Shown here: positions 49,376-61,258 of the stretch, piece by piece
Layout of the letters: each line of letters starts with the position of its first letter
Numbering within the stretch: the stretch's first letter is position 1
Position numbers and translations under genes: made by a program
The notes under the pieces: model-generated
Database searches by the model: none
Seen by the model: only the letters and a program-made list of their open reading frames with translations
Told to the model about the DNA's origin: nothing
Source: Holothuria scabra
Taxonomy: Eukaryota; Echinodermata; Holothuroidea; Aspidochirotida; Holothuriidae
DNA: 64,000 nucleotides
Direction of reading: 5' to 3'
NCBI GenBank assembly: GCA_037179385.1
Contig: CM074187.1
Span: 47,092,879 to 47,156,878 of the forward strand

Positions 49376-49940
49376 TGCTAGGGTGAGTGGGGATTACTAT
49401 GCATGGGAGATGATGGGAGGAAATGTAGGTTGAAAAAACTTCATCACAACCTTCAGTTGGACCTTTAATTTCCCCATACCTATTTAAGTCTAATTTTTTT
49501 ATAGCCATTCTAAATACAATTGCCATTCAAAATTTTGAAAAAAATATTGGCAGGAATCCCATAAAACTTTTCCTTCATAGCAGGTGTCAAATATCCCCCT
49601 CTTTTGACATACATATGTACCAGGGTTGTCACCACATAGGGGCTGTGGGATGGGTCCACCCAGCTATGAAAATCTCCACCTGGTACTCGCCATCAATTTC
49701 AGCATCACCGCCAGGCACAAATTTCTAACCCTAACTGAATAAGTTCTTTGATTTCTTTAGAATTGAGTGAAAATTTCCCATTCTTTTTTGCAAGCATTCT
49801 CCAATCTTCAATAATTTTTCAAAGGGGAGGGGAACACTCCCTACCCCTTAGACCTCTCCCCTCAGGATGGTGATCACAATTTACCAGGCTCTCAAAATGG
49901 TCTGGTGAAAACCTAAGCAAAATGCACATCTATACCTACA

Positions 49941-50201
49941 TATAGACAAATCCGGACAGTCAAGTGATGGTCTCATTTCAGTAGGACATTACTGGGGTCC
50001 ATTACCTTTAGTCTTTCAATTTCCTTGCTTACCTGTAGCATGGATGGTTGTACACTGAATTGTATCTTGATTCCCTCAATTTTACTGAATATGAGGGCTT
50101 GAACTTCACGTAGACAATAAATGAAGGCAATTTAAGGCTGATGGACACCACTAATGGCTGCCTACAATAACTAAACACAAGCAATAATCGGATTCATCTA
50201 A
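49941..50201. mobile_element. 255-bp TIR MITE family, copy 4
   Basis: Starts TATAGACAAATCCGGACAG and ends AATCGGATTCATCTA, with the same interior (GCATGGATGGTTGTACAC, CCACTAATGGCTGCCTAC). Confidence 0.82.
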
Positions 50202-51301
50202 ACCTAAAATTTAGCAGAAGGGAGTACTGTCTTTTTAAGCTTATGTATAGAACCAGCTGTTCTTTCTCACCGTCTGCTATTTCTACTGAAATATTTGTTG
50301 TACACCTGATGTCCTTGAGATTTCTTGCAAATGTTGCATTATTTACAGTTTTTAACAATGTTTTCTGGGAAAATGTTCTGGGTATTGACTTCTCTGTGAT
50401 TTATGCTATCATTTATGTGAGGGTAACTTGTCCACCTGTGGAACTGTCGTGTACATAGAGAACACTTGAAATTAAGTCCGACACAGCTGCATACCATTTG
50501 TCACTAATGATTTTGTAGCTTTTTATCTCCTTCAAATTTAGTTCAAGACAATAGCTGAACATACAGTACATAGGTAAATCCAAAACCAAAACAAAAATCC
50601 AGAACAAGACTTTCATTGTAAAGCAGATATTTTAGTCCAGGACTTAAATTTTGTGGCTGCAACGTTGCACCTTTTATTCCCTGACTGATATGTTTCAATA
50701 AATAAAGATTCCATACTTGGTTCGCATATTCCACATGTAGATGTATAAATAGCTTAAAAGTGAGTGTTCCAGATATGAAAAAGATTTAATATCAGACCCA
50801 TAAATCTATTTTCAATTATTACATCAATGTCTTTTTCTTAGCAATACTGTCCCCCATCACTTTCTCTTTCACACAATACATATTTATAGTCATTCTATTT
50901 GTGTTTGTCCAATTTTCATGGTCCTATAAATCTATTTGGATGGAAATTCAATGACTAGGTTTTGGACACTCAATAACACAAGGAATGAACAATGAGAACA
51001 GTCATCCAATTCTTCTCCACCGAAGAGTCAACTTTCTTTTACCTACCACTCTGCCAGTGATTTGTCTCAGGATATGAGTATTTACGACAGAGCATTGAAC
51101 TATAATGTTGATCAGTGACCTATTAATGTTATTATACACATAGTTAGGCAATGGAACTTTTTCAAAATGTAGATATCTTGTAAATGAAATCACATACTAA
51201 ATTGCTATACTGGCAGTGGTTGCTCGTTACCTATCCTAGTCAGACATGTTTTGTCAATTCTCCGTTGACAATTTATGATTTGTGATCTTATGAAAAGTTT
51301 C

Positions 51302-51375
51302 TCCAAAACTCCCTGTTTCGGAGCCATGGTACCGACCTTCACCTGTTATCCCCAATACCCAAAACTAACTCTGAA
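51302..51375. repeat. DIRS-end-like fragment, weak
   Basis: CTCCAAAACTCCCTGTTTCG followed by CTTCACCTGTTATCCCC and CCAAAACTAACTC. The order resembles the outer end plus the start of the DIRS inverted repeat, but it is more diverged than the copy at 52570. Confidence 0.4.
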
Positions 51376-51444
51376 AATTAAGTAGCACAGTGCAGAGGGG
51401 GCACCCTTGCATCCCCTCCTCCCTCACTAACCAACAAACTGTCA

Positions 51445-51680
51445 CTACAGATGAATCTGGACAGTCCAGTGATGGTCTGATTTCAGTTGGCCATAGCTGG
51501 GGTCTATATCACAGATGGTTACAAGTACACTATAACGTATCTTGATTCCCTCAATTTTTCTGAATATGAGGGTTTGAAATTCATGTAGACAATTATAAAT
51601 GCAGATAATTTAAGGCTAATGGACCCCACTAATGGCTACCATCAGTCACTAAACACAAGCACTGATCGGATTCATCTATA
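51445..51680. mobile_element. 255-bp TIR MITE family, copy 5 (interior deletion)
   Basis: Starts TACAGATGAATCTGGACAG and ends ATCGGATTCATCTATA. About 25 bp before the ATGGTTG landmark are missing relative to the other copies. Confidence 0.8.
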
Positions 51681-52569
51681 ATCACAAGTGTTAGTTTTAT
51701 GCAAACAAAAGGAAGGCAAACAGGAGGCTGTAGAAGAGGGATGCTGTAGATAAGGCAGTTCAATGATGAATGCTTACAAAATTTAGGGGGCATGACTGCA
51801 GCCAATATATGCAAGAGTAATACATGTCCACCTATAGCAGTTGACAAGAACCTTCACATGGACAGGAGGTGTGCAATTCCCCCAAACCAGGTCAAGGCTA
51901 ATATTGTACACTACATGAAAGTCTAGAGGTCCCTTAAGTTGTACACAGATACTGATTCTTTCAAATACTATAAATACATTGAAATCAGAGCAACATCTCA
52001 CTGAGACCTGAAAATGGTTCCCTGAATGCAAGCCTCTACTTAAGCCTGCTGAAGGCAATCTCTTAGTCATAATGTACATTGACAAATAGTTGCTGAATGT
52101 CAATGGACTATGAAGAACCACCAACCATAGAGAAATAACAGATAAAGAAACAAAACTGCAATGTCCTCAACCATCAATCTTCTTAAAGAATCTATGTAAG
52201 GTTTTCTTAAGTGGGAAAATTTGGATAAAGGGAAGCTGAACAAGTCTTTACACATGCATGACCCCTTGACCCATTTTTTAAAGGTCTGACCTAATTTCCA
52301 GGGCCAGTGTGAATCCTTCCACAGAATAGAAGTCATGTAGCATTTTTGCAATAAGAATTAGAAGGATTGCTTTGTGATTTGCCAAAGAAGCTCAAAAGTA
52401 GCACTGATAGCCAGCAAGCCAATGACTTTTTTTGTGCTTTGCTTTCAAAGGTATAGTCAACAAATAACTTACGAAGAGTATACACAAAGTGGATCACTAC
52501 TCGTTCTGATTTGTCAGCCATTTGTGGAGTCCACCTTCTCATTTATTTTGTCTACCTGTGCCATGAATT

Positions 52570-52670
52570 CCCCCAAAACTCCCTGGTTTGGGGATCTACT
52601 ATACTGGCCCCAATATTTGCCTCCTATTACACTTGTAATCCCACATGCCCACAACTAATTACCCTGTTAA
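52570..52670. repeat. DIRS-end-like fragment
   Basis: Begins CCCCAAAACTCCCTGGTTTG and then GCCTCCTATTACACTTGTAATCCC. This parallels the outer left end and start of the inverted repeat of the element at 18614 (CACCAAAACTCCCTGGTTTG, ACCTCCTATTTACATATGTAA). No coding remnant is attached, so it resembles a solo end from a related subfamily. Confidence 0.6.
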
Positions 52671-53689
52671 ACAAATAGTAAAGTGGAGATAGAGGCTTCA
52701 CTCACTCAGGGAGCTCCCTCTTCCCCCCCCCCCCCCCACTCTCAAACCTGCCTACCACCAAAACCGTTGGATGCAATTTTGGCCTAGGATAGTTGCATTT
52801 AAATTAAATAAAAACCTGAAAATACTCTGTTTTCTATGGGGTTTGGACTGTTTGCAGCCACCCGTGGAATTGGTAAATCAAAATAATTATTAAAATTGCA
52901 ACTAATGGATCCCAGCAAATTCTCACCATTATACTTGCTTGCTATATTGGTCTACAAAAGGTAGTCAAATACAAGGTTGCAACATAGATATTACAGCAAT
53001 TGAAATTAAGGCCAAAGACGGTATTAACAAAAAAAAAATAAGGGAGAACTTGGCCTGCAGGGGAAAAAACCATTACGCCTTTGTTTTACACAGTTTTATA
53101 CAGGAATATTGCATAAGTGTATAGGCAAGTCCAATACACCACACAATGTTTCATAAATTACTTTACTGATTAATACATATGTATCTGTTAACACTAATTG
53201 CCATAACGCATTTTTATATCTCATAACCAATGAGGGAAATAAAGTCTTACGTATTTTATTGCTTTCTTTTTTGTCATTTGTACTGGTGGATTTGACCCTT
53301 ACGTGAACGGTCAACCTAGTGTTTATATGCATATATCACAATGTAAGTTCAGTACTAAAACATCCTTTACTTCTGTAAGAAACACTGTATTTATACAGCT
53401 GGAACACCCAAATAAATGAGCAGTACCACACGTGACCCAGGACCGAGTTGGACCTTTTATCAGTATCTATTAGTATCTGATAACACTCAGTTCATCTCTT
53501 TAATCCTGTACAGAAAAAAATTTCATCTTATATGCTCATGTAACCTAACTATTACTTACAGTACCAGCTATAACTGTTTGCAAATTTCCATAACATTTAT
53601 CATGGAACTTTCAAACTGAGTTTTTCTAATGCATTTTACAATAATCATACCCCCCCCCCCCAGGATAGTTCAAATGATCCAACATACCT

Positions 53690-53935
53690 GCTTCTAATTG
53701 TCCCTCCCACAACTATCGAAAACCCATCCTTGGCCAGACATAATCCCTGTTTATTGGTTCAGGGCATATCTGGGTGAGCATAAAGGGCTATATTGTGTAA
53801 TCAGAACCCTTCCAGTACATGAGATGTAATATGAGCTACTCGGCAGGTTTTTTTTTGAGTTTCATGTCCATCAAGGAGCTGTACCAACTGGAAATATGGG
53901 TAAACAACTGGAAAAATTGTAGTTTCTGGTGAACA
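53690..53935. mobile_element. 290-bp TIR MITE family, truncated copy
   Basis: Contains CCCTCCCACAACTATCGAAA, CTGTTTATTGGTTCAGGGC, CATCAAGGAGCTGTACCAAC and AAATTGTAGTTTCTGG. The left TIR is missing or replaced near a C-run. Confidence 0.6.
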
Positions 53936-54576
53936 TGCAATGCAAGTGTGGATATTTATAATATTTCATCAAGATGGAAAAAAACAATGGCAATTGTTCC
54001 CCTCAACAAGAAGTATAAGTGTGATTACTTTCCACAAACAGTACAAGCACTGAGATTGGTATCTGCCCAATAATCAAGGACTCAATTTTATCATTATTGG
54101 TAATATTGGCCACTGGCAACACATATACAAAGAATGAACTTCTTCAGCCTCAGTGCAAATGTGTTTTCAAGCTACAGTCTCAAACTGCTATTAATGTCCA
54201 AAATAATTAATAAGATGTTAACCTTAATATTAACAGTTTCAAACAGACTCTGTCCTGTCAAAATAAGAAGCAATTGTCAAATAATTGACTATCTGCTACA
54301 CTGTATATATGAAAATGGTGTGTAAAAATTGATTGACCCAAATATTTTGCATGCTATTAAGCAATTTTGGAGAAACCTAATCGACAACACTGTACATTCT
54401 TACTCCAGTTTTTTAACACATTTATGCTAACTTTCTGATCTTTTTCATTGATCAGTCAAGGTGAAGCGTAAGTGTTTGGAAAACGTGTACATGAATAACA
54501 CCTTGCAGTTTCTGCATGAACCAAAAGTAGTTCTGTGTTTGAAGGTGCTGAGATATTGAGGAGCCAACTAAAATTA

Positions 54577-54837
54577 TTGACAAATACGGACAGCAAATGA
54601 TAGTCTGATTTTAGTTGGCCGTAACTAGGGTCCATCAAAGTTTATCTTTCAATCTCCTTGTTTACCTATACCATGGATGGTTGCACACTGAAATGCCTCT
54701 TGATTCCCTCACTTTCACTGTATATGAAGGTTTAAAATTACATTTAAAAAATTAATAAAGACAATGTAAGGCTACTGGACCCCACTTATGGCTGACTACA
54801 GTCACTATACACTAGCGCTACTCAGTTTCGTCTATAA
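54577..54837. mobile_element. 255-bp TIR MITE family, copy 6
   Basis: Starts TTGACAAATACGGACAG and ends CAGTTTCGTCTATA, with CCATGGATGGTTGCACACTG and CCACTTATGGCTGACTAC inside. Confidence 0.8.
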
Positions 54838-55262
54838 ATTGTCCTCAAAAAAAATCCCTAAGCAATATTTTTAAGTTGTGATAGATGAACCCCGCATTCA
54901 TTTGTAATGAAATGTTAAAGGGAAATAATTGCATTTGTTTTATAAGAAAATTCCATCCTTTTAAAACCAATATTTATTGACAAAGAGTGATAAATAATTA
55001 CAAATAAGGCAGTAATGCAGCCTTCTTTTAAAGAAATAAGTTTCCCTCAGGTAAAAATTCAGTTGTTTGTTGCTCAAGAATGATTTGTTCACCCAAACTT
55101 TCAACATTTTAAAAGAAGAAACTTCCAGAAATCTTCATGTGCATAATGTTTTGAGGAGATGAAGCTATTGCTGGGGTTTATTTTTGAGACCAAATGATTT
55201 GAAAATGACTAGAGCTATTAACTTTTAATGCTATATTGGAGCTCTTAAATGCAATATTTCCC

Positions 55263-55540
55263 TGTAAAGGCTTTATCCTCTCATCCCAAACAGTTTACAC
55301 TTCTCCTCAACTGTCAAAAAACTCATTCTAATCCAGACACAATCTCAGTTTCATGCTTCAGGTGAATAATAAAAAGACCCCAATGTGTAATCAAAACACT
55401 CTCAGTACATGCTGTGAAATATGTCAGTACTCTGCATTTTTTTAATTTGCTATCAATCAAAGAATTGTGACAACTGAGAATGAACGGTGGAATACAACGG
55501 AAATTGTAGTTTGGGACAAGAGTTAACTGACTTTAATTTA
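55263..55540. mobile_element. 290-bp TIR MITE family, copy
   Basis: TAAAGGCTTTATCCTCTCATC begins it. CAAACAGTTTACACTTCTCC, ACAATCTCAGTTTCATGCTTC, CTATCAATCAAAGAATTGTG and GTAGTTTGGGACAAGAG follow in family order. Confidence 0.7.
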
Positions 55541-55962
55541 GTCTAAAGTTATAGCTGGATGCTAGTAGAGGGTTCCTGCACTCTACAAAAAGTAAATTTC
55601 AAGACTATTTCATGACTGTTTGACATGACTATTTAATGACCAAATTACATCCAAGATTTGATAAAACTTTAATGGCCCAATGATCATGACAAATAAATAA
55701 CTTTATTTGCTTGCAAAAAAATTAAAGGACTGATCCGGGCTAAATTTCATGACTTTTCCATGAATTTTCCAGGCATGGAAAATAAAAATAAAGTTTCATG
55801 ACTTTTCCAGGTCGCAAGAACCAAAGCTTGCCAATTGATGATCAGCTGATCAGCAGGCAGTGTGTATGCATGGTCTCACTGAAATGGACATCCAGGCAGC
55901 TTTTGCAACTTTTAATCCGAGGCCCAAAGCCTCCAGGGTCCATCCAATCTGCTTGCAGCTTA

Positions 55963-56005
55963 TGTTACACATGTAAATATGAGGTACGGAGGGACAATGT
56001 AGTTT
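55963..56005. repeat. DIRS-end-like fragment, short
   Basis: TTACACATGTAAATATGAGG then TACGGAGG, close to TTACATATGTAAATAGGAGG at the right DIRS end (21932-21951). Only about 30 bp are alike, so this is tentative. Confidence 0.35.
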
Positions 56006-56596
56006 TTGAGAGTGGATTTCGACGCCTTAGTAATTGTGCCTGTCAATTCAATACTGAACTGTGCTGACAAAAATTCAAATATACTACAAACTGACTTTAG
56101 GGAACTGTAGATTTGAAGAAAATGTAATGTTTGTGACAAATCCCATACAATTTAGATAAAATGTCACCATGTTTACAGCCAAATCAAGCCATTATTATGT
56201 ACTAACCCTTTTTATTAGGTGACCAAATTACACCATTCGCTGAAATTACTGTATCTGCACCGTTTAATGTGTCAGACACAAAAACATGCACTCGAGAAAT
56301 TTTAACACCAAAAAAATTAATACATTACTGAATTTTTTTTCTTCAAATTTTTATTTTGAGAGTGAAGGGAGGGGGAGAGGAAGTATTAAATGCATATGTC
56401 GTTTATAAGGGTAATCTGGTGTCGTACGGCTAACAGGGCATATAGAAGCAAGTAAGAGGGTTGATATGGAGGTATGTAGTAGTATGTACATCTACCTTCT
56501 GGTATTAAAATTGATAGTAGAAAATGAACTTCTGTAATCCATGGTTTTTATGGAAACACATTCAATTTAATTATATTTTGGAATCCTAAAAAAAAT

Positions 56597-56889
56597 TTAA
56601 GGCCTAATCCTCTTGCTTCAAACAATTCCAATTCTCTTGTTAAGCCCTTCCCACAACTGCCTAAAATTCATCTTTATCCAGACACAATCTCAGTTTATTG
56701 CTTCAGGGACTGTTTGCAAGAAACCAATGTGTATAAATCAAAACACTCACTACAGTACAAGCTGTGTTTTATGAGCTTTGGTATTCTGCATTTTCTGAAC
56801 TTGCTGTCAATCAAAGAGCTTTGCCAATTGAAAATTTCTGTGAACTACTACAAAAATTGCAGTTTGGTATGAGAAGATTAGCCCTTTAA
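56597..56889. mobile_element. 290-bp TIR MITE family, intact copy
   Basis: Ends TTTAAGGCCTAATCCTCTT and AGAAGATTAGCCCTTTAA are inverted. Interior landmarks are AACAATTCCAATTCTC, CCCACAACTGCCTAAAATTC, TCTCAGTTTATTGCTTC and CTGTCAATCAAAGAGCT. It is the most complete copy of the family. Confidence 0.78.
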
Positions 56890-56899
56890 GGGTGGTGTT

Positions 56900-57180
56900 G
56901 GCCCATTACTTTAGTGGAAGGTCTGTATAATTATGATCACAACCATGCCTCAGCTGCTAAATCTCACAATTTTCTTCTTACTTCTTTGCAAAGTATCTTT
57001 TATAACTAATAATTTTGGGCTTCAATATTGCACAAAGAAAACATATTTAAGGTAAACCAAGCAGTTACTCCTTGTAAATTCCACAACTGATGAGAAAAAA
57101 TATTGTCACATGATCCTCAACAGCCAATCATGAAAAAGGACTGTCTACTATACTCATTTTTTAAGTAAGAGAGACACCTT
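56900..57180. mobile_element. ~260-bp MITE family, reverse copy
   Basis: CTTCTTTGCAAAGTATCTTT, GGTAAACCAAGCAGTTACTC, GTCACATGATCCTC and CAGCCAATCATGAAAAAGG match 44005-44267. It lies directly next to the intact 290-bp element. Confidence 0.65.
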
Positions 57181-58964
57181 TTGCATGGACTTGAATTTAA
57201 GATCTTTCAGCTGAGATACATACAGCTGATAGGTGGTTTCTCATTCTTTATCTGGGTATGCCAAAAGTAACAACACTTAGGGTGCTTTAAGGGCCTGATT
57301 TGCCGTTTAAAGTTACAATTGTAACCAATGCCAAAGATCAAAATTAACATGGCATGCAAAAAGTTTTCACAATTTGAAGAATATAAACTTTTTTACAATT
57401 TTGATATTTATATCACTCACACTTAAACCTAGCCCAATCAATTCCACCTTATCAAATTATAGCTTTTAAAAGAGGATTAGATCTGGGAGTTAGAGTGGCA
57501 GCTTCCTGGTTATACCACTTTAGTTTCAAGGTAGATCTAATACAAGTAGCTATTGTGCAGTAATGGATTTTACTGCCTCATACACTTTTTTCTATGAAAG
57601 TATGACCATTTTAAAGTTTGAGGCATAAATATACCGCCAAGTATATGAAAACTGAGAAGAAAAATCAATGACACCGAAGGCCTGGATGAAATAGATGTAA
57701 CTAGTGAAAGCTCCTCCCTCTCCCATGGAGAACCTATCTCATATACAGGCCAATGGCTTCTTTCCCATTTTCAATCTGACAAAAATCAATTTTCTGGTGG
57801 TGGAAATCCATTTTCCATTGGGGAGAAATTTACAAGCCTAATGGATAGGTGAGACAGCCCGGAGACAGAGCTAAGAGGCAAGAAGGAGAGGTCGAAGATG
57901 CTGATCTATTTGACAATTTGAGTAATCTGCTTCTGATGAAGCGACGATGGGCTTTATAATGCCAGGTGGAATAACAATACTAGAAAAAATTCATCAACAA
58001 AATGTGAAGACAGCTTCCACTTTTTTTCCAAGATGGATGAATAGAAAATTGGCAAATGAATAGTACTGCTGGGCAAGCTTCCTTCCTTCCTTTTTTTCTT
58101 TTTTTTTTTATTATTTTATTTATCTTATTTTTTTTTTCTGGTCATGGCAAATGCAATAAATTTGATTGCCTTGAGAGTGATGGGGCATGTTATGTTCTGG
58201 AATTTGAAACTACATCAAGGGTAAAATGTTGCCCTAAGAGGAATTGTATCATTATAAATCTTACAAATAAATTTAAAACATCAAAGCTAGTTAACTGTGA
58301 AAGTCACAGACCTTCTTTTGTAAAAGAAAAGTGAGGCTACTTGCTGCAGACATTTTTTCTTAGTGTAGGAATCGTAGCCATATTTTCCAAGTTCTTTCTT
58401 TATCATGTCGCAGCAAAAACTATGCAACCAGATACATTGCCATCTCCAAAAACATGATCATAAAAATATGCCTGTCTCTTTATGGAGGCAGGAATTTAAC
58501 ATAATGCTTAACTACCGTCAACTGAATATAGAGTGCATCGATGTCGGCAACTATAGATCTGTCTTAATGTGTTACAACTTTGTCACCCTGGTCATGTGAT
58601 TGATGGGTGATTAAGCCCGTCTGGCACTTCGTACAAAAATATACATGGCCGTTCTTTCAGTCTTAACTGGCTACTGCAGTCATGATACTGTACGAGAAAT
58701 AGCTTTATCATCACAAATGAAACAAAAACAGCATGGAGCCTGAATGAGGAACCATCTTACAGCCCTAAACATTTTGTAATGATAGAGGAACATTAAGGAA
58801 AACCATTTATGCAAAACAACATCACTTATCTTTATGGATTTCCATCTGAGGGCAGTCCTTTCAAGAGCTACAATGTTATTGGCTACAAACGCCCACTCAT
58901 ACTGAAAGCCTAGAGTATATATAGGTTGAAGTGATTAAAACAGGAAACAATCACAATTTCTAAG

Positions 58965-59340
58965 ACTGTGTTAGTATAGTATCACGAGTGCAAGTGCATT
59001 TTGCCTCTGGTCATGATTACTAGTACCTGATTTAAGGTACATACATCCTTGAGGACAAGTGCATTAGTACAGTATCTCTGATACCGAGTACAAGAGCACT
59101 GTCTCTGGTCCTTAAAATGAGTACCTGATTTTAAGTGTGAGCCACAGTTCCATGAGTACAGTACAAGCTAATGCATCCACTGTCTCTTATCCAGTGAGTA
59201 TACCAAATGTTAAATAGCATGCATACAGTGTCCTGAGTACTTGTATGAGTACAATATCAAAAGGACAAGTTTATTGGTACTGCACAACCAAGAAAAAGTA
59301 TTCAAACAAATATAGTGTGAGTACAATGCCATGAGTAACA
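58965..59340. repeat. Degenerate GAGTAC/AGTAC-rich tandem repeat
   Basis: GAGTAC or AGTAC recurs about a dozen times with neighbouring ACCTGATTTAAG, CTGTCTCT and ACAAG words. The period is irregular, so this is an old minisatellite or duplicated stretch. Confidence 0.5.
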
Positions 59341-59383
59341 AGACTTGGTAGATGTCATTGGCATATTATAGAGCAGTCTCTTG

Positions 59384-59699
59384 CAGGGATGTAGCTAGCC
59401 AAATTTGAGTACTGGGTAACTGTCTCTTCTGGGAAAAGCACCTCACCCCACCCCATGGCATCTACCCCATTTTTTCAGCCATTAATTTGTCATTTTTTAC
59501 CTCATTTTATTTTAAGGAGTGAATTTTGGGCTAGTTTTAAGTCTAATTAGGAAGATTTTTGGTGGGTGGAGAGAGATGTATTTGCAAGAATCAAGTGCTG
59601 GGTGCAAGAGAATATTGCCAGGAGTGGGATTGGCAGTGGGTAGGAATATAGAGTGCTGGGTGTCACCTCCTAGCAGCACCCACTGCAGCTACATCCCTG
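59384..59699. mobile_element. hAT-like MITE, family 1 copy with perfect 8-bp TSD
   Basis: Ends CAGGGATGTAGCTAGCC and CTGCAGCTACATCCCTG. The target duplication GTCTCTTG is exact (59376-59383 and 59700-59707). It shares its interior with 11717-12005 (for example the GGCTAGTTTTA..TCTAATTA segment). Confidence 0.88.
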
Positions 59700-60454
59700 G
59701 TCTCTTGTTATAAGTGCACATGCAGGTAAAGCTAACATCTTTTTTTTTTAAGGTGTTATAAATTTGCATACTATCCAAACTTTCAAAATCTTTGAGTATA
59801 AGTAACAAGTACTTAAGTACTGATCCACTTTCACATGAGTATCAGAACAGGTATTGACATGTGTTACTTGCAATACTTGCAATTTGCAAAGTATGTCCAA
59901 GTTAATACCATACCACATTTTACTACAATGAATCCTAACTTACTATGCAGTGACATTTGTTAAGCTTTCTTAAACCAATGCCATTGCTTCTTTGAAAAAA
60001 CTTCCGACAATAAAATCAAAATCATGACATCAATCTTAAGTGCCACAAGACAGAAGTCAATGCAGTTTGCTAATAGAACTTGTCTTTGAACCACACTCCT
60101 CAATGTATGAAGCAATAATGGCTAAATACTCTAAATTTTGGCTTAAACCAGGCATGCTAGTTACTATAGAAACAGTCAATGACTATTCAAAACTGGAATT
60201 AATTGCCATCACATAAACATTCGTCATGTAAAGATTTGCTGGGAATGCTTTAATTGTAATGAGAAAGGACAGAATTAATAATGAGATCAACTCATTGTAA
60301 AATCTACTGATACTGACAGCTGGGCCAGACTCAGCTAGTGGGGAGGAGGACAGGGGTCCAATGAGTTTGGGGTTCTTTACCCACTAGTCCCATTTTCTAA
60401 GGAGAGTGCCCAAATTTACTCTGCTAAATTTGTGGACTATACGTATGCATCCAA

Positions 60455-60690
60455 CACCCGCACCTCTCCATGGGCTGGAGGTTGTAGAGTATGCCCACGG
60501 TATTTATCACCTGTCATGATAGGCGAAAACAGGGAAGGACTTCTTGTTTGAACAATTTGAAACCAAACTTGATTTTGTTCTGTATTTGAGACCGCGTACT
60601 GGACCTCTGGATTTTTATCTAGTTCATACTATGTAACACTTTCGTGTTGGTGTGTTGTTACATTTCATCTAACTAACTAACTAACCAACA
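60455..60690 (+). mobile_element. SINE-B-like copy with (CTAA)n tail
   Basis: GGGCTGGAGGTTGTAGAGTA, TAACACTTTCGTGTTGGTGTG and the tail CATCTAACTAACTAACTAAC. The tail is the same as in SINE-A. Confidence 0.6.
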
Positions 60691-61225
60691 AGCATACATA
60701 GGGCCCTGTAAGTGGTGGCAAGGGCCTTATGGGCCCTGTCATAAATCCAGTAGTGACAGAAAGCACCGAACAGGACTAAAGCCTAGAGGACTGCATTAGA
60801 AACATCAAGAAGATCAAAAAAATATGAATCAATATTTATGTTTAACTTTAAACGTCACAAAGTTTAGTGCTAAGTAATTTGTACCAGAAGTAGCATGATC
60901 TACTTTTTAACCCTTGTTGTGCAAGAGGCAGCATGTTTCCATTAGGGCACTTCAAAATATGAACATTTGATTTGCTATATCTTTAACAAAATAACATCTT
61001 TTATTTGCTTCCTTAGCTCAAGATGTAGAATTTGATGGCGCTAGACCAGAATGGCACTTTAATTATTACTGGAGGGTGTATACAACTAAAACCGCAAGAC
61101 GTTGTTTAAGCAGCACTGCAGAGAGGGACCTTAGATAAATTCATCATGTTGGGGGTTAAAATCTCCACCACTTTACTATTTCAGAAATCTTATCTTTAAA
61201 TGAAAAGGAAGAAGTAATAACTTAC

Positions 61226-61258
61226 CTCATCTCTAAATTTTTTTACTGTGCTTCCACC
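61226..61258 (-). CDS. PCBP: PCBP exon (33 nt), end of KH1 GXXG loop and following helix
   Basis: Exon of a poly(rC)-binding protein, a KH-domain RNA-binding protein that recognises C-rich single strands and acts in mRNA stability, splicing and translation. On the minus strand a pyrimidine-rich tract ending in CAG precedes the exon, and a GTAAG donor follows it. The exon encodes GGSTVKKFRDE (11 residues, phase 0 at both ends). This lines up with KGESVKKMREE of vertebrate PCBP KH1, as I remember it, so the intron splits the GXXG nucleic-acid-binding loop. A peptide this short would not be convincing alone. Its phase fits the next exon at 42747-42863, which continues the same KH domain. The upstream exon with the start of KH1 must lie beyond 64000 or is unrecognised in the last 2.7 kb. 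hnRNP K is a less likely alternative. Confidence 0.85.

Larger units (their letters stand above)
42864..61225 (-). other. PCBP intron of about 18.4 kb, rich in MITEs and SINEs
   Basis: Bounded by the GTAAG donor after the 33-nt exon and the TTTCCAG acceptor of the 117-nt exon. Contents recognised are two piggyBac-like elements, hAT-like elements, TIR MITE families, SINE copies, DIRS-end-like fragments and a GAGTAC-rich degenerate repeat, each listed separately. Stretches between them (for example 47450-49150 and 57200-58960) show no feature I can support. Confidence 0.85.
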
